A stretch of DNA of 64,000 nt from Verrucosispora sp. NA02020 (GTDB lineage Bacteria; Actinomycetota; Actinomycetes; Mycobacteriales; Micromonosporaceae). The stretch spans positions 4,650,001 to 4,714,000 of the forward strand of contig NZ_CP054923.1 in the NCBI RefSeq assembly GCF_013364215.1. Reading direction: 5' to 3'. This document shows positions 1 to 7,992 of the stretch, in pieces; position 1 is the stretch's first letter, and each line of letters starts with the position of its first letter. Under the pieces are notes generated by a model. That model saw only the letters and a list, made by a program, of their open reading frames with translations, was not told the DNA's origin and searched no databases. The position numbers and the translations under genes are program-made.

Positions 1-336
1 ATCGGCCGGGTGCCGCTCGTTGTGCCGGCGCAGCCGGCCGAGCGCCTCGCGCATCTCGGTCGTTCGCCACGGCCCCCACGCCTGACCGAGCGCCGCGTCG
101 AGATCGATCTGCTGCCCCTGGACGAACTGGTCGTACCGCTCACCGATGCGCGGGTTGTCCAGCACCGCGACGACGCGGAATCCGGATTCGACCAACGCGT
201 GGGTGGTCTGCTCGACGAGGCCGAAGAGTTCGTGCGCCTCACGGGTGGAGGTGCCCAGACCGACGATCGTGGCGTGGTCGACGAGGGATGAGATGCGGTG
301 CCCAGCCCGCTGAAGGTCGTACGTGCGTCCGCTCAT
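1..336 (-). CDS. Erythromycin esterase-like protein, partial (C-terminus outside window)
   Basis: Reads leftward off the window from an ATG at 336; 112 codons remain. The stretches VVGLGTSTREAHELF, ERYDQFVQG, QAWGPWRTTEMR and LRRHNERHP match the N-terminal pattern of the erythromycin esterase family, which includes macrolide-lactone hydrolases and many uncharacterised hydrolases. In characterised esterases the first motif is GEATHG or similar and supplies a catalytic Glu and His; here it reads GTSTRE, so both appear replaced. Macrolide esterase activity is therefore doubtful. The gene sits directly downstream of the MerR regulator on the same strand, and its start is about 17 bp past an operator-like sequence (353-374) that closely resembles the one in front of the flavin reductase. 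This suggests joint control. Family assignment is fairly safe; function is not known. Confidence 0.72.
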   Translation of the reverse strand, partial: MSGRTYDLQRAGHRISSLVDHATIVGLGTSTREAHELFGLVEQTTHALVESGFRVVAVLDNPRIGERYDQFVQGQQIDLDAALGQAWGPWRTTEMREALGRLRRHNERHPAD

Positions 337-352
337 ACGACGCACGATCACG

Positions 353-374
353 GTTCAACATATGGTGAAGTCAA
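353..374 (-). promoter_or_regulatory. MerR-type operator/promoter copy 2, in front of the esterase-like gene
   Basis: Read on the minus strand this 22-bp stretch begins TTGACTTCACCATATG and ends TTGAAC. It matches 18 of 22 positions of the sequence at 804-825. The core TTCAACATATGGTGAA is a near-perfect palindrome. It overlaps the TGA stop of the MerR gene and lies just before the esterase-like start. The TTGACT could act as a -35 box, followed 19 bp later by GATCGT, the long spacing typical of MerR-controlled promoters. The function is inferred. Confidence 0.55.
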
Positions 375-778
375 GGCCGTGCGGGTGCTGACCGGACCGG
401 TTCGGCACGCCCGATGTCGCAGAGCCGGGTGCCGGATTCCAGGGCAGCGAGGTGCGTCCTGAGGTCGGCCAGTCGTTCCTCGGCCTCGCTGACCAGCCGG
501 TGCGCGACCTGACCCCACTCCTCGGGCGTCGGGTTCGCCGACAGGCCGCCGAAGAGGACGGCGATCTCGCGCACGGTCATGCCGACCCGCTGGGCGACCC
601 GGGCGATCTCGATGCGGCACACGGCCGACTCCTCGAAACGGCGCTGGTTGCCCGTGGTGCGGACCGCGGTGATCACGCCATGGCTCTCGTAGAACCGCAC
701 GGCGGACGGCGCGACGCGACTGCGCACGGCGACGTCGCCGACGGTGAGCGTCATCAGGGAGGCCGGCTTCACACTCAT
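371..778 (-). CDS. MerR family transcriptional regulator, SoxR-like but without the iron-sulfur cysteines
   Basis: A 135-residue one-component DNA-binding regulator. The N-terminal winged helix-turn-helix is clear (LTVGDVAVRSRVAPSAVRFY, then TTGNQRRF), followed by the dimerisation helix (EAEERLADLRTHLAALE). The sequence resembles SoxR, including the EEW segment before the coiled coil, but SoxR has a four-cysteine cluster for [2Fe-2S] binding after the helix, and here only one Cys remains in TRLCDIG before the protein ends. Redox sensing through a cluster is therefore unlikely. The ATG at 778 is preferred; a TTG at 817 would place the start inside the operator at 804-825. The gene is divergent from the flavin reductase and co-directional with the esterase-like gene. 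Confidence 0.85.
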   Translation of the reverse strand: MSVKPASLMTLTVGDVAVRSRVAPSAVRFYESHGVITAVRTTGNQRRFEESAVCRIEIARVAQRVGMTVREIAVLFGGLSANPTPEEWGQVAHRLVSEAEERLADLRTHLAALESGTRLCDIGRAEPVRSAPARP

Positions 779-803
779 ATCCGCACCGTAGTCACGCCCC
801 GAC

Positions 804-825
804 TTGACTTCAACCAATGTTCAAC
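804..825 (+). promoter_or_regulatory. MerR-type operator/promoter copy 1, between merR and the flavin reductase
   Basis: TTGACTTCAACCAATG followed by TTCAAC lies between the divergent MerR gene and the FMN reductase. Its TTGA...TCAA ends are inverted, as expected for a MerR dimer. A -35-like TTGACT is followed 19 bp later by GAACCT, so the promoter is weak unless remodelled. A closely similar sequence occurs at 353-374 on the other strand. The role as operator is inference from position and repetition. Confidence 0.55.
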
Positions 826-841
826 ATGGAACCTCGCTGCC

Positions 842-1438
842 ATGACCGCTTCGCACGAACAGCACGACGGCACCCCACCCGCAGGCGTACGCGTGGCCGT
901 GATCTCGGCGAGCGTCCGCAAGGACCGGATGGGGCCGACGATCGCCGACTGGGTCGTCGCCGCGCTGGGGGGTTCCGCCGACGTCGATCTGATCGACCTG
1001 GCCGACACGCCCCTGCCCGACGACAGTCTCCTCTATCCGGGCGGTGGTCCGAAGAGCGCCGTGGCCGACCGGATCGACGCGGCCGACGCCTTCGTCTTCG
1101 TGATGCCGGAGTACAACCACAGCTACCCGGCCTCACTCAAGCGCCTGATCGACTGGCACTACCGGGAGTGGCGCCTGAAACCCGCGACGATCGTGGCGTA
1201 CGGCGTCCACGGCGGATACGCCGCGATCGAGCAGCTCCGCGGTGTGCTGGCCGAACTCGGCATGGTGACCACCCGGCGGGTCGTCGGCCTCCCCGCGCCG
1301 TGGGACTGCCTGAACGACCAGCAGCGGTACGCGCCGGACGACGGCCTCTGCCGTGGCCTGGCCGGTTGTCTCGACGAGCTGCGGTGGTGGGCCGACGTGC
1401 TGGCCGACGCCCGCCGCACCCGCCCTTTCCCGGCGTAG
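842..1438 (+). CDS. NADPH-dependent FMN reductase family protein
   Basis: A 198-residue flavodoxin-fold protein. The N-terminal phosphate-binding segment is seen as VISASVRKDRMGPTIADWV, and the flavin-edge motif as MPEYNHSYPASLKRLIDW, both characteristic of the NADPH:FMN/azo/quinone reductase family. Such enzymes pass two electrons from NAD(P)H to bound FMN and on to quinones or other acceptors in the cytoplasm. The ATG at 842 lies 17 bp after the MerR-type operator. Pairing with a SoxR-like regulator suggests a response to electrophilic or redox-active compounds, but the substrate cannot be read from the sequence. Confidence 0.9.
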   Translation: MTASHEQHDGTPPAGVRVAVISASVRKDRMGPTIADWVVAALGGSADVDLIDLADTPLPDDSLLYPGGGPKSAVADRIDAADAFVFVMPEYNHSYPASLKRLIDWHYREWRLKPATIVAYGVHGGYAAIEQLRGVLAELGMVTTRRVVGLPAPWDCLNDQQRYAPDDGLCRGLAGCLDELRWWADVLADARRTRPFPA

Positions 1439-1472
1439 CACCGGCGGCGGCGAGGCACGGGGTGGTGCGAAA

Positions 1473-1515
1473 CGGTGCCGGTGCCCGCCGGAGGGATCGG
1501 CGGGCACCGGCACCG
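1473..1515. terminator. Bidirectional hairpin terminator
   Basis: Two perfect 18-bp arms (1473-1490 and 1498-1515) separated by GAGGGAT lie between the convergent flavin reductase and LPVTG protein genes. There is no T-tract, as is usual in high-GC actinomycetes. Confidence 0.75.
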
Positions 1516-1548
1516 GTGCTCACTGCGGGACGGACCCGCGGTGTCGGA

Positions 1549-2166
1549 TCAGTTCACGCTGCCGAAGCGGCGGCGGCGCCAGAGCACCGTGCCGAGCAGC
1601 ATGACCGCGCCCGCGGCGACGAGACCGCCACCGACCTTCATCGGCGTGCTCGTGCTGCTGCCGGTGACCGGCAGGTGCGGCTTCTTCTTGTGCAGCACCC
1701 GGAGTTCGGTCGACGCGGTCCGGCCGGACTCCCGGCCGACGGCGGTGAAGGTGAGCAGACCGGTCACCGACGGGGTGTACCGGCGGCTGAACTCGCCCCG
1801 CCCGTTGGTCCGGGCCGTGAAGGTCAGCGGCGCGCTGGCCTGGAAGGCGACCGGGGCCATCGCGACGGTGCTGCCGTCGCTGCGGCGGGCGGTGCCGGCG
1901 GCGGGTGCCGCCAGCGGCCGGGTGGTGACGGTGATGTCGACCGTCTCGTTCGGCCCGAAGTTGCGGCCGGTCAGGATGACCGTCTCACCGAGGAAGATGG
2001 TGGGTCGGTTCACCGTGAGCGAGGCCAGCACCGGCGGGTAGGGCGGTGGCTGGGGTGTTCCACTCACGGATGGCGTCGGCTGCGGCTGCGCCGCCCCCGC
2101 CGCGGTCGGCACGGCTACCACGGCCAAACCGACCGTGAGCGCCATGATGATGCGGGATAGCCGCAT
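1549..2166 (-). CDS. LPXTG cell-wall-anchored protein
   Basis: A 205-residue surface protein. It has a signal peptide (MRLSRIIMALTVGLAVVA, cleavage near AGAAQP), a Pro-rich linker, an Ig-like beta domain built around FLGETVILTGRNFGPNETV, and a complete sorting signal: LPVTG, a hydrophobic helix (GGGLVAAGAVMLLGTVL) and an RRRRF tail. A sortase should therefore join it to peptidoglycan; no sortase is in the window. The start is fixed by a strong AGGAGGG ribosome binding site 8 bp before the ATG at 2166, which lies inside the preceding intergenic gap. The gene starts 13 bp after the DUF4012 gene stops and is probably cotranscribed with it. The ligand is unknown. Confidence 0.86.
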   Translation of the reverse strand: MRLSRIIMALTVGLAVVAVPTAAGAAQPQPTPSVSGTPQPPPYPPVLASLTVNRPTIFLGETVILTGRNFGPNETVDITVTTRPLAAPAAGTARRSDGSTVAMAPVAFQASAPLTFTARTNGRGEFSRRYTPSVTGLLTFTAVGRESGRTASTELRVLHKKKPHLPVTGSSTSTPMKVGGGLVAAGAVMLLGTVLWRRRRFGSVN

Positions 2167-2179
2167 TGTTGGTTCCCTC

Positions 2180-3976
2180 CTACTGAGTACAGCTTGGTGC
2201 GGTAACAACATGGGTGGTCCATGGGGTGGCGGTGGGCGTGAGCCACAGCTCGGCCGTGCCGCTGCCCGTCTTGCCGGTCAGCAACGAGACCTGCAGCGTC
2301 CGGGTGTCACCGGGTCCTGTCTCGACGTTCACCGTGGCCACCTGGCGGCGTCGCTCGGTGCCGTTGCCCACCGACGTCTCGGCACCGTCGAGGTGGGTGT
2401 CGAGCACCGCCCCGCCGGCCGGGCTGTAGACCGAGACCAGGGTCCGAACCGTGTACGGGTCTCCTGCCTGGGCCAACCCGAGCACCGACTCGGTGAGCCC
2501 CGAGGCGGGCGCGGTGGATCGCAACGTCACCCGGAGGTGCAGTTCGCGACGGCCGTCGGCGTGGCAGTCGCCGACGGTGAGGTCGGCGGTCTGCCGGAGG
2601 TAGTAGCCGAGCTTCGCGCCACTGCCGTCGTTGAGGAACACGCCGACAGTGGGCACGGTGTCCTGTTCCGGAAGCGTCCCGGCCATCCGGCTCTCGCCGA
2701 ACACCCGCTGTTCCTCCGGACGGGCACTCCAGAACAGTATCCGACGTTCTTGTATAGAGCGGCTAAAAGCGGACAATAGCCCGTTCGGGTGTGTGTTGCG
2801 GGCGAAAAGGGTGTCGAACACGGTCGCGGCGGCGGAGGCGAAGAAGGTGTCCTGCTCCTCCGGGGCCATCCGCTGGTAGGTGTCGCTGAGCAGGGTCCGC
2901 ACCGCGTTCTCCGCGCTGAGCGACACGCCGCCCGGCACCCGGACCGGCCCGGCGGCCTGCAACAGGTACGACAACACCACCGGGTCGACGGCGAGCACCC
3001 CGTCCACGGTGTCGCCGCTGTGCCGCCGGTACATCTCCCGGTAGAGCGCGGCGGCGGTCGGGAAGTGCGGGCTGAGGTTGACGTCGGCCGGGTACATGCC
3101 GGGCAGTTCGCCCCAGAGGGCCCGCTGCTCGGCCGGGATCTTCAACGGCTTGGCGAACATTCCCAGGCCGCTGCTGGCGCCCTGGTCGCCCATCTCGATG
3201 CGGCCCTTGTTCGCCCGGATCACCGCGTACGCGCCGAACATGCCGCCGGTGGCGCGCAACTCCGCCGAGTTCTGCGACACGAGCAGGTACTGTCGCGCGC
3301 CGTCCACCCCGAGCAGCGGCGGCAGCAGTCGGGTGGCCTTGCCGGCCGCCGAGGTCATGGTGGCCAGCCGGTCGATCTCGCCGCGCAGTTCCTGGAGCGC
3401 CTCGCGTACCTGCCCGACCAGCCGGTCGGCGGGCACGGTGGACAGCTCGGCGCGGATCCGCTGGACGGTCGCGTCCACCTCGACCAGTTCGTCACCGACC
3501 CCGTGCAGCCCGGTCAGGTCCAGCCGACCCTCGCGCGGCACCAGACCGCCGAGGTCGACCCGCAGCAGCGCCGGGAACGCCTGGCGGGCCAGGTCGTCGA
3601 CCGCGATGGAGATCTGCCGGACGGCGGCGAGGTTGGCGCCCGCGTACGGCGTGTGCTGGGCCGTCCACCAGCCGGGGTCGGCGGTGGCCTGACGGGCGGC
3701 GCCGGACTGCACCTGCAACGCGGCGAGGGTCCGCTGCGCCCGGTCGGTGTCGCCGCCGACCAGGTGCGCGCTCAGTTCACCGGCCAACCCGGCGGCGTTG
3801 ACCAGGTGCGCCCGGGCCTGCCAGCCCCGGAACCCCACCCATCCGGTCACGCCCGCCACCAGCGAGCCGACCACCAGCGTGACGAGCAGGGCACGGCGCA
3901 GTCGGGTCCGCCGCCGCCGGCGCGACCGGCCACGGGTACGGCGCGGGCTCTCGCTCTCCGTCACACCACTCTCCAC
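2180..3976 (-). CDS. DUF4012 domain-containing membrane-anchored protein
   Basis: A 598-residue protein with an Arg-rich cytoplasmic tail (RGRSRRRRRTRLRR), one N-terminal transmembrane helix (LLVTLVVGSLVAGVTGWVGF) and a large extracellular part. The segment LLGVDGARQYLLVSQNSAE followed by LRATGGMFGAYAVI is the signature of the DUF4012 family, often found next to polysaccharide biosynthesis genes in actinobacteria. The biochemical role is not established. The gene sits between a glycosyltransferase and an LPXTG protein on the same strand, which supports a cell-surface role. GTG 3976 is taken as start; an in-frame GTG at 3964 is also possible. Confidence 0.88.
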   Translation of the reverse strand: MESGVTESESPRRTRGRSRRRRRTRLRRALLVTLVVGSLVAGVTGWVGFRGWQARAHLVNAAGLAGELSAHLVGGDTDRAQRTLAALQVQSGAARQATADPGWWTAQHTPYAGANLAAVRQISIAVDDLARQAFPALLRVDLGGLVPREGRLDLTGLHGVGDELVEVDATVQRIRAELSTVPADRLVGQVREALQELRGEIDRLATMTSAAGKATRLLPPLLGVDGARQYLLVSQNSAELRATGGMFGAYAVIRANKGRIEMGDQGASSGLGMFAKPLKIPAEQRALWGELPGMYPADVNLSPHFPTAAALYREMYRRHSGDTVDGVLAVDPVVLSYLLQAAGPVRVPGGVSLSAENAVRTLLSDTYQRMAPEEQDTFFASAAATVFDTLFARNTHPNGLLSAFSRSIQERRILFWSARPEEQRVFGESRMAGTLPEQDTVPTVGVFLNDGSGAKLGYYLRQTADLTVGDCHADGRRELHLRVTLRSTAPASGLTESVLGLAQAGDPYTVRTLVSVYSPAGGAVLDTHLDGAETSVGNGTERRRQVATVNVETGPGDTRTLQVSLLTGKTGSGTAELWLTPTATPWTTHVVTAPSCTQ

Positions 3977-4034
3977 TCCGAAATTCGGACAGAAGCCACC
4001 ATTGTTCCTAACAGGTAACGACTGTGTTGGTGAA

Positions 4035-5294
4035 TTAATGACGCTCTTGGGTCATATGTGAGTTTCGGTCGCGGCTCGTGTTCCGGGGCGGGGTGCCGGC
4101 CGCCGTCCGCAGCAGCGCCTCGATGCGGTCCACCCCGGCCCGCAACGACATCTCCCGCAGGTACGCCTCCCGGCCGCGTCGCCCCATCTCGGCGCGGGCC
4201 GGTGGCGGGATGTGCGCGGCCAGCCAGAACCGGTCCGCCAACGTGGCCCAGTCCTCCGGCGGGCAGGAGAGCCCGGCACGGGTCCGCTCGACCAGGGCGG
4301 CCGTGTCCCCACCGGTCGACGCGACCACCGGCGCGCCGCAGGCGAGCGCCGCCTGGAGCTTGTCCGGCACGGCACTGCGCAGCGCCGGCAGGTTCCGGGA
4401 CATGACCAGCTGGTAGTCGGCGGCGGCGTACATCTCCGGCATGTCCAACGGCGAGCGCCGGTCGACGAACCGGACGTTGTCCGCGCGCAGTTCGTCGGCG
4501 AGCCCCCGCACCCGCCGCTCGTCCGCGCCCGAGCCCACCAGGACCAGGTCCACGGTCCGGTCCAGCGCCACCGCCGCCCGTACCGCCGTCTCCAGTCCCT
4601 GCCGCGCCCCGATGGTGCCGGCGTGCATCACCACGCACCGGTCGTCGCGGCGCACCAGACGGCGCGCGGCCGGGCCGGCCGTGGCGGGCAGGAAGATCCG
4701 CTCGTCGGTCCAGTTCAGCACCACCCGGACCTTGGCCGCGTCGACCCCGACCCCGACGACCGCGTCCCGCAACGACGGCGCGGTCACCGCCACCACCGTG
4801 GCCGCCTGGTAGGTCCGGGTCATCGCCGCACGCACCCGGGCCGCCCACCGCCCGTCGCCGCCGTCCGGCAGGTCCTCGGCCCACACGTCCGGCACGTGCA
4901 GCACCAGCGGCACCGGACCGAGCAGGCGCAGCAGGGCCGCCGTGGCGAACGCGGTGGCCGGCGGCTGGTGCACGTAGAGCACGTCGACGCCGGCGAGGAA
5001 CCGGCGGCCGACCAGCGCCGCGCTGCCGGCGAAGGAGAGCCAGGAGGCCATCCGGCCGCGCGGCGTGAGGTCGCCGGTGCTGTACCGGGGCACCCGCCGC
5101 ACGGTCAGTCCCCGACTGCGCGTCTCGTGCCGCCAGCGCTGGCGCCACCCCGGGTACACGTGCCCGCCCGGGTAGTCCGGAAAGCCGGTCAGCACCCGCA
5201 CCTCGTGGCCCCGGGCGGTCAACTCCTCGGCGAGGCTGCCGGGGATGAAGGCCGGTTCCGGCGGGAAGTGGTACGTCAGCAGGCCGATCCGCAT
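4035..5294 (-). CDS. Glycosyltransferase family 4 (WbuB-like)
   Basis: A 419-residue cytoplasmic glycosyltransferase of the GT-B fold. The N-terminal acceptor domain shows LLTYHFPPEPAFIPGSLAEE, GHEVRVLTGFPDYP and VLYVHQPP. The C-terminal nucleotide-sugar domain shows VMHAGTIGARQGLE, ERRVRGLADEL and the PDKLQAALACGAPVVAS segment that carries the second Glu-type motif. Enzymes of this type add a sugar to a lipid-linked intermediate of a surface polysaccharide. The ATG at 5294 follows a strong GGGAGGTGG site; an upstream in-frame ATG has no such support. It runs with the DUF4012 and LPVTG genes and next to the tyrosine kinase/phosphatase pair. The sugar donor cannot be predicted. Confidence 0.92.
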   Translation of the reverse strand: MRIGLLTYHFPPEPAFIPGSLAEELTARGHEVRVLTGFPDYPGGHVYPGWRQRWRHETRSRGLTVRRVPRYSTGDLTPRGRMASWLSFAGSAALVGRRFLAGVDVLYVHQPPATAFATAALLRLLGPVPLVLHVPDVWAEDLPDGGDGRWAARVRAAMTRTYQAATVVAVTAPSLRDAVVGVGVDAAKVRVVLNWTDERIFLPATAGPAARRLVRRDDRCVVMHAGTIGARQGLETAVRAAVALDRTVDLVLVGSGADERRVRGLADELRADNVRFVDRRSPLDMPEMYAAADYQLVMSRNLPALRSAVPDKLQAALACGAPVVASTGGDTAALVERTRAGLSCPPEDWATLADRFWLAAHIPPPARAEMGRRGREAYLREMSLRAGVDRIEALLRTAAGTPPRNTSRDRNSHMTQERH

Positions 5295-5456
5295 CCCGCC
5301 ACCTCCCCTGCCGGGTGCCGGTCCGGCGCGGCGGCCGGGGACAGCGGCGGCCCGGCTGCGTACCATCGCGGCAACCCCTCACCGGGCGCCCGCCACCGGC
5401 GGTCGTCCCCCGTCGCGGCGCTGCCGCCGGCGGCCACGTCGTCGAAGGGGTCACCC

Positions 5457-6011
5457 ATGCTCACCGGGGTGCTGTTCGTCTGCCACGCCAACCTGTGCCG
5501 GTCGCCGATGGCCGAGTACACCGCACGTCGCCTGCTCGCCGGGCGTCCGCTGACCGTCGCGAGCGCCGGCACCGACGCCGTCGAGGGCCTGGAGATGCAC
5601 CCGTACGCTGCCGAGATCGCCGCCGAGACCGGTGCGGAACCGACGGAGTTCCGGAGTCGACGGCTGGTCCCCGCCCACCTCACCGAGGCGGTGCTGGTGC
5701 TGACCGCCACCCGGCGCCAACGGTCGCTCTGCACCTCGCTGGCGCCGGCGGCGCTGCACCGGACGTTCACGGTGCGCCAGTTCGGCCGGCTCGCCGCAGC
5801 GGCGGAACCCGCCACGGACGAGCCGGACGACTCGCTCGCGGCCGCGGTGGCCGCCGCCGCCCTGGCCCGGGGGCGGCTGCAACCCGCCCCGGCGGACGCC
5901 GACGACCTGCGCGACCCGGTCGCCGGTACGCCCGCCGACTTTCGCGCCTGCGCGGAGGAGATCGAGCGGTCGCTGCGCCCGCTGGCGGCGCTCATCGGGG
6001 CAGCCGGGTGA
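5457..6011 (+). CDS. Low-molecular-weight protein tyrosine phosphatase
   Basis: A 184-residue enzyme that removes phosphate from phosphotyrosine. The P-loop CX5R is seen as C9-HANLC-R15-S near the N-terminus, and the general-acid loop as DP at about residues 153-154 (LRDPVAGTPADF). The ATG at 5457 is the only reasonable start. It is divergent from the glycosyltransferase and overlaps the 3' end of the convergent tyrosine autokinase by 20 bp. Such Wzb-type phosphatases reverse autophosphorylation of Wzc-type kinases and so tune polysaccharide export. The partner inference rests on adjacency. Confidence 0.9.
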   Translation: MLTGVLFVCHANLCRSPMAEYTARRLLAGRPLTVASAGTDAVEGLEMHPYAAEIAAETGAEPTEFRSRRLVPAHLTEAVLVLTATRRQRSLCTSLAPAALHRTFTVRQFGRLAAAAEPATDEPDDSLAAAVAAAALARGRLQPAPADADDLRDPVAGTPADFRACAEEIERSLRPLAALIGAAG

Positions 6012-7458
6012 GTTCCTGGGTGTGATCGGGCAGGTCGGCCACCGGCTTGCGTTCGGCGTGCCGACCGGCTCCGGCCCGTTCGCCCGTCGCCGTCGTCGGC
6101 GCCGGTGTCTCGGCGACCACCCGGTACGCCTCGTACTGGTAGGCCTCCGCCTTGGGCACCCGGGCCATGTTCAGCACGCAGCCGAGCAGCCGCACCGAGA
6201 CCGAGTGCAGTGCCCGGGCCGCCGCGGCCACCTGTGCCCGTGAGGTACGCCCCTGCTGGGTGACCAGCAACGCGCCGTCGGCCTGCACCGCGACCACCAC
6301 ACCGTCGGTGACCGCGAGCAGCGGCGCGGTGTCGATGATGACGATGTCGGCGGACTCGCGCAGGGCGGTCAGCAGGTCGGACATGGCCTTGGAGCCGAGC
6401 AGTTCGCTCGGGTTCGGCGGGGCCGAGCCGCTCGGCAGCACCAGCAGCGACTTGTCACCCCAGCGCTGGACCACGTCGCCGACCTGCACGTCACCGACGA
6501 GCACGTCGGTCAGCCCGACGCCGGAGTCGATGCCCAGGTAGTCGCCGACCTTCGGCCGGCGCAGGTCGGCGTCGACCAGCAGGACCCGCCAGCCCGCCTC
6601 GGCCAGCGCGATGGCCAGGTTGCACGACATGGTGGTCTTGCCCTCGCCCTGCAACGCGCTGGTGACGGCGATGACCCGGGCGGGTTCGTGCACGTCGACG
6701 AAGCGCAGGTTGGTGCGGAGCTTGCGGACCGCCTCGGCGCGCGCCGAGGTGGCGGCGTCGCCGACGATCAGCGGGGCGGTGCGGGCGCTGGGGTCGATCG
6801 GGATCTCGCCGAGCAGCGGGCTGCCGGTCACCCGTTGCAGACCGGCGGCGTCGCGCAGGCGGACGTCGGCCATGCCGCGCAGGATCGCCAGGGCCACGCC
6901 CGCGAGCAGGCCGATCAGGGTGCCGATCGCGGTGTTGCGCAACGGCTGCGGCGAGACCGGGGTGGGGGTGACCCGGGGGCCGCTGACCACCTCGATCTTG
7001 ATGGGTCCGGCGGTGCCGTCCGGCCGGGCCTCGACCTTCTGCACGAGTTCGACGAACTTCGCCGAGAGCGCCTCGGTCACCCGCAGCGCGCGGGTCTGGT
7101 CGGTGTCGGTCACCGACGCCCGCAGCAACACGGTGCCGGTCTCGGTCGAGGTGCTGACCCGCTGCTGGACCTCCTCGGCGGTGAGCCCGAGTTGGTTGTC
7201 CGCGACGGCGGCCTGCGCCAGCCGGTCGCTGGTGAGCAGTTCGGCGTAGGACTTGACGCGCTGTTGCAGGAAGAGACCACCCTGGTAGGCGTCGGTGACG
7301 CCCTGGCTCGGGGTGGTGACGAAGAAGGTGACCGAGGCGACGTAGCGAGGCTGCGCCCGAACGGTGACCAGGGCGGTCAGCCCGAGGGCCACCACGAGGG
7401 TGACCAGGACGATCCACCAGCGCTGGCGCACGAGACGCAGTTGGCGGTACAGGTCCAT
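5992..7458 (-). CDS. Polysaccharide biosynthesis tyrosine autokinase (Wzc/CpsCD type)
   Basis: A 488-residue fusion of a chain-length-determinant membrane module and a bacterial tyrosine kinase. A Wzz-like domain lies between transmembrane helices at about residues 15-33 and 176-194. The kinase has Walker A GEGKTT at 271-276, Walker A' VLLVDADLRRP at about 292-302 and Walker B VIIDTAPLL. The C-terminal tail contains a short Tyr cluster (YQYEAY), fewer tyrosines than in E. coli Wzc, as is common in actinobacteria. It should control polymerisation or export of a surface glycan by cycles of phosphorylation, reversed by the convergent phosphatase. Upstream 7459-7704 holds no gene and is locally AT-richer (ACTTAAATCTCG, CATTAAAGCCG), so its promoter probably lies there. 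Confidence 0.93.
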   Translation of the reverse strand: MDLYRQLRLVRQRWWIVLVTLVVALGLTALVTVRAQPRYVASVTFFVTTPSQGVTDAYQGGLFLQQRVKSYAELLTSDRLAQAAVADNQLGLTAEEVQQRVSTSTETGTVLLRASVTDTDQTRALRVTEALSAKFVELVQKVEARPDGTAGPIKIEVVSGPRVTPTPVSPQPLRNTAIGTLIGLLAGVALAILRGMADVRLRDAAGLQRVTGSPLLGEIPIDPSARTAPLIVGDAATSARAEAVRKLRTNLRFVDVHEPARVIAVTSALQGEGKTTMSCNLAIALAEAGWRVLLVDADLRRPKVGDYLGIDSGVGLTDVLVGDVQVGDVVQRWGDKSLLVLPSGSAPPNPSELLGSKAMSDLLTALRESADIVIIDTAPLLAVTDGVVVAVQADGALLVTQQGRTSRAQVAAAARALHSVSVRLLGCVLNMARVPKAEAYQYEAYRVVAETPAPTTATGERAGAGRHAERKPVADLPDHTQELTRLPR

Positions 7459-7704
7459 CAGGCGCGCCTCCGTACCGGGCCGGTAACGCCAAAGAAACTC
7501 ACGAAAACCCCCAAGGTCTACTTAAATCTCGTGAACCATTAAAGCCGCTCATAAGCGTTATGTCCGGAGTTAGGGGTTTTCCTCGGCAGAGGACCGCGCC
7601 CGCAATGCCCAACCGGACCGACCGTCCGTCGGAATCGCCTCGCCACCGGGAAAAATGCGATTTCCCCGCCGGGCCGTGCTCAGCCCTCGGGGCACTCGGC
7701 CGAA

Positions 7705-7992
7705 TCAGCGGCCGGAGGCCCGGCCGATCCGACCGGCCGGGCCTCCCGGTCCGGCGGACCAGCGGAAGTTCTCCGTCAACGCGCTGCTGAGCATCCGCCG
7801 CAGCAGCACGATCACGACGGTGGCGGCCAGTTCCCGCCAGGTCTGCTCCCCGGTCAGCCGCAGCAGACCGGCGGCGACGAGCATGTCCAGCAGGATCCGC
7901 AGCGCCGTCGACCGGGATCCGGTGGTGACCAGCGCGATCCCGGCGCCGAGTACGCCGAGCGCCGCGACGACCGTGGCCAGCGCCTGGATCAC
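7705..7992 (-). CDS. Small membrane protein downstream of DUF1622 gene
   Basis: A 95-residue protein with two probable transmembrane helices (LATVVAALGVLGAGIALVTT and TALRILLDMLVAAGLLRL) and a polar Gly/Arg-rich C-terminus. The segment ELAATVVIVLLRRML could form a third, amphipathic helix. Its ATG overlaps the stop of the DUF1622 gene by four bases (ATGA), so the two are translationally coupled and probably work together in the membrane. No function is recognised. Confidence 0.72.
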   Translation of the reverse strand: MIQALATVVAALGVLGAGIALVTTGSRSTALRILLDMLVAAGLLRLTGEQTWRELAATVVIVLLRRMLSSALTENFRWSAGPGGPAGRIGRASGR

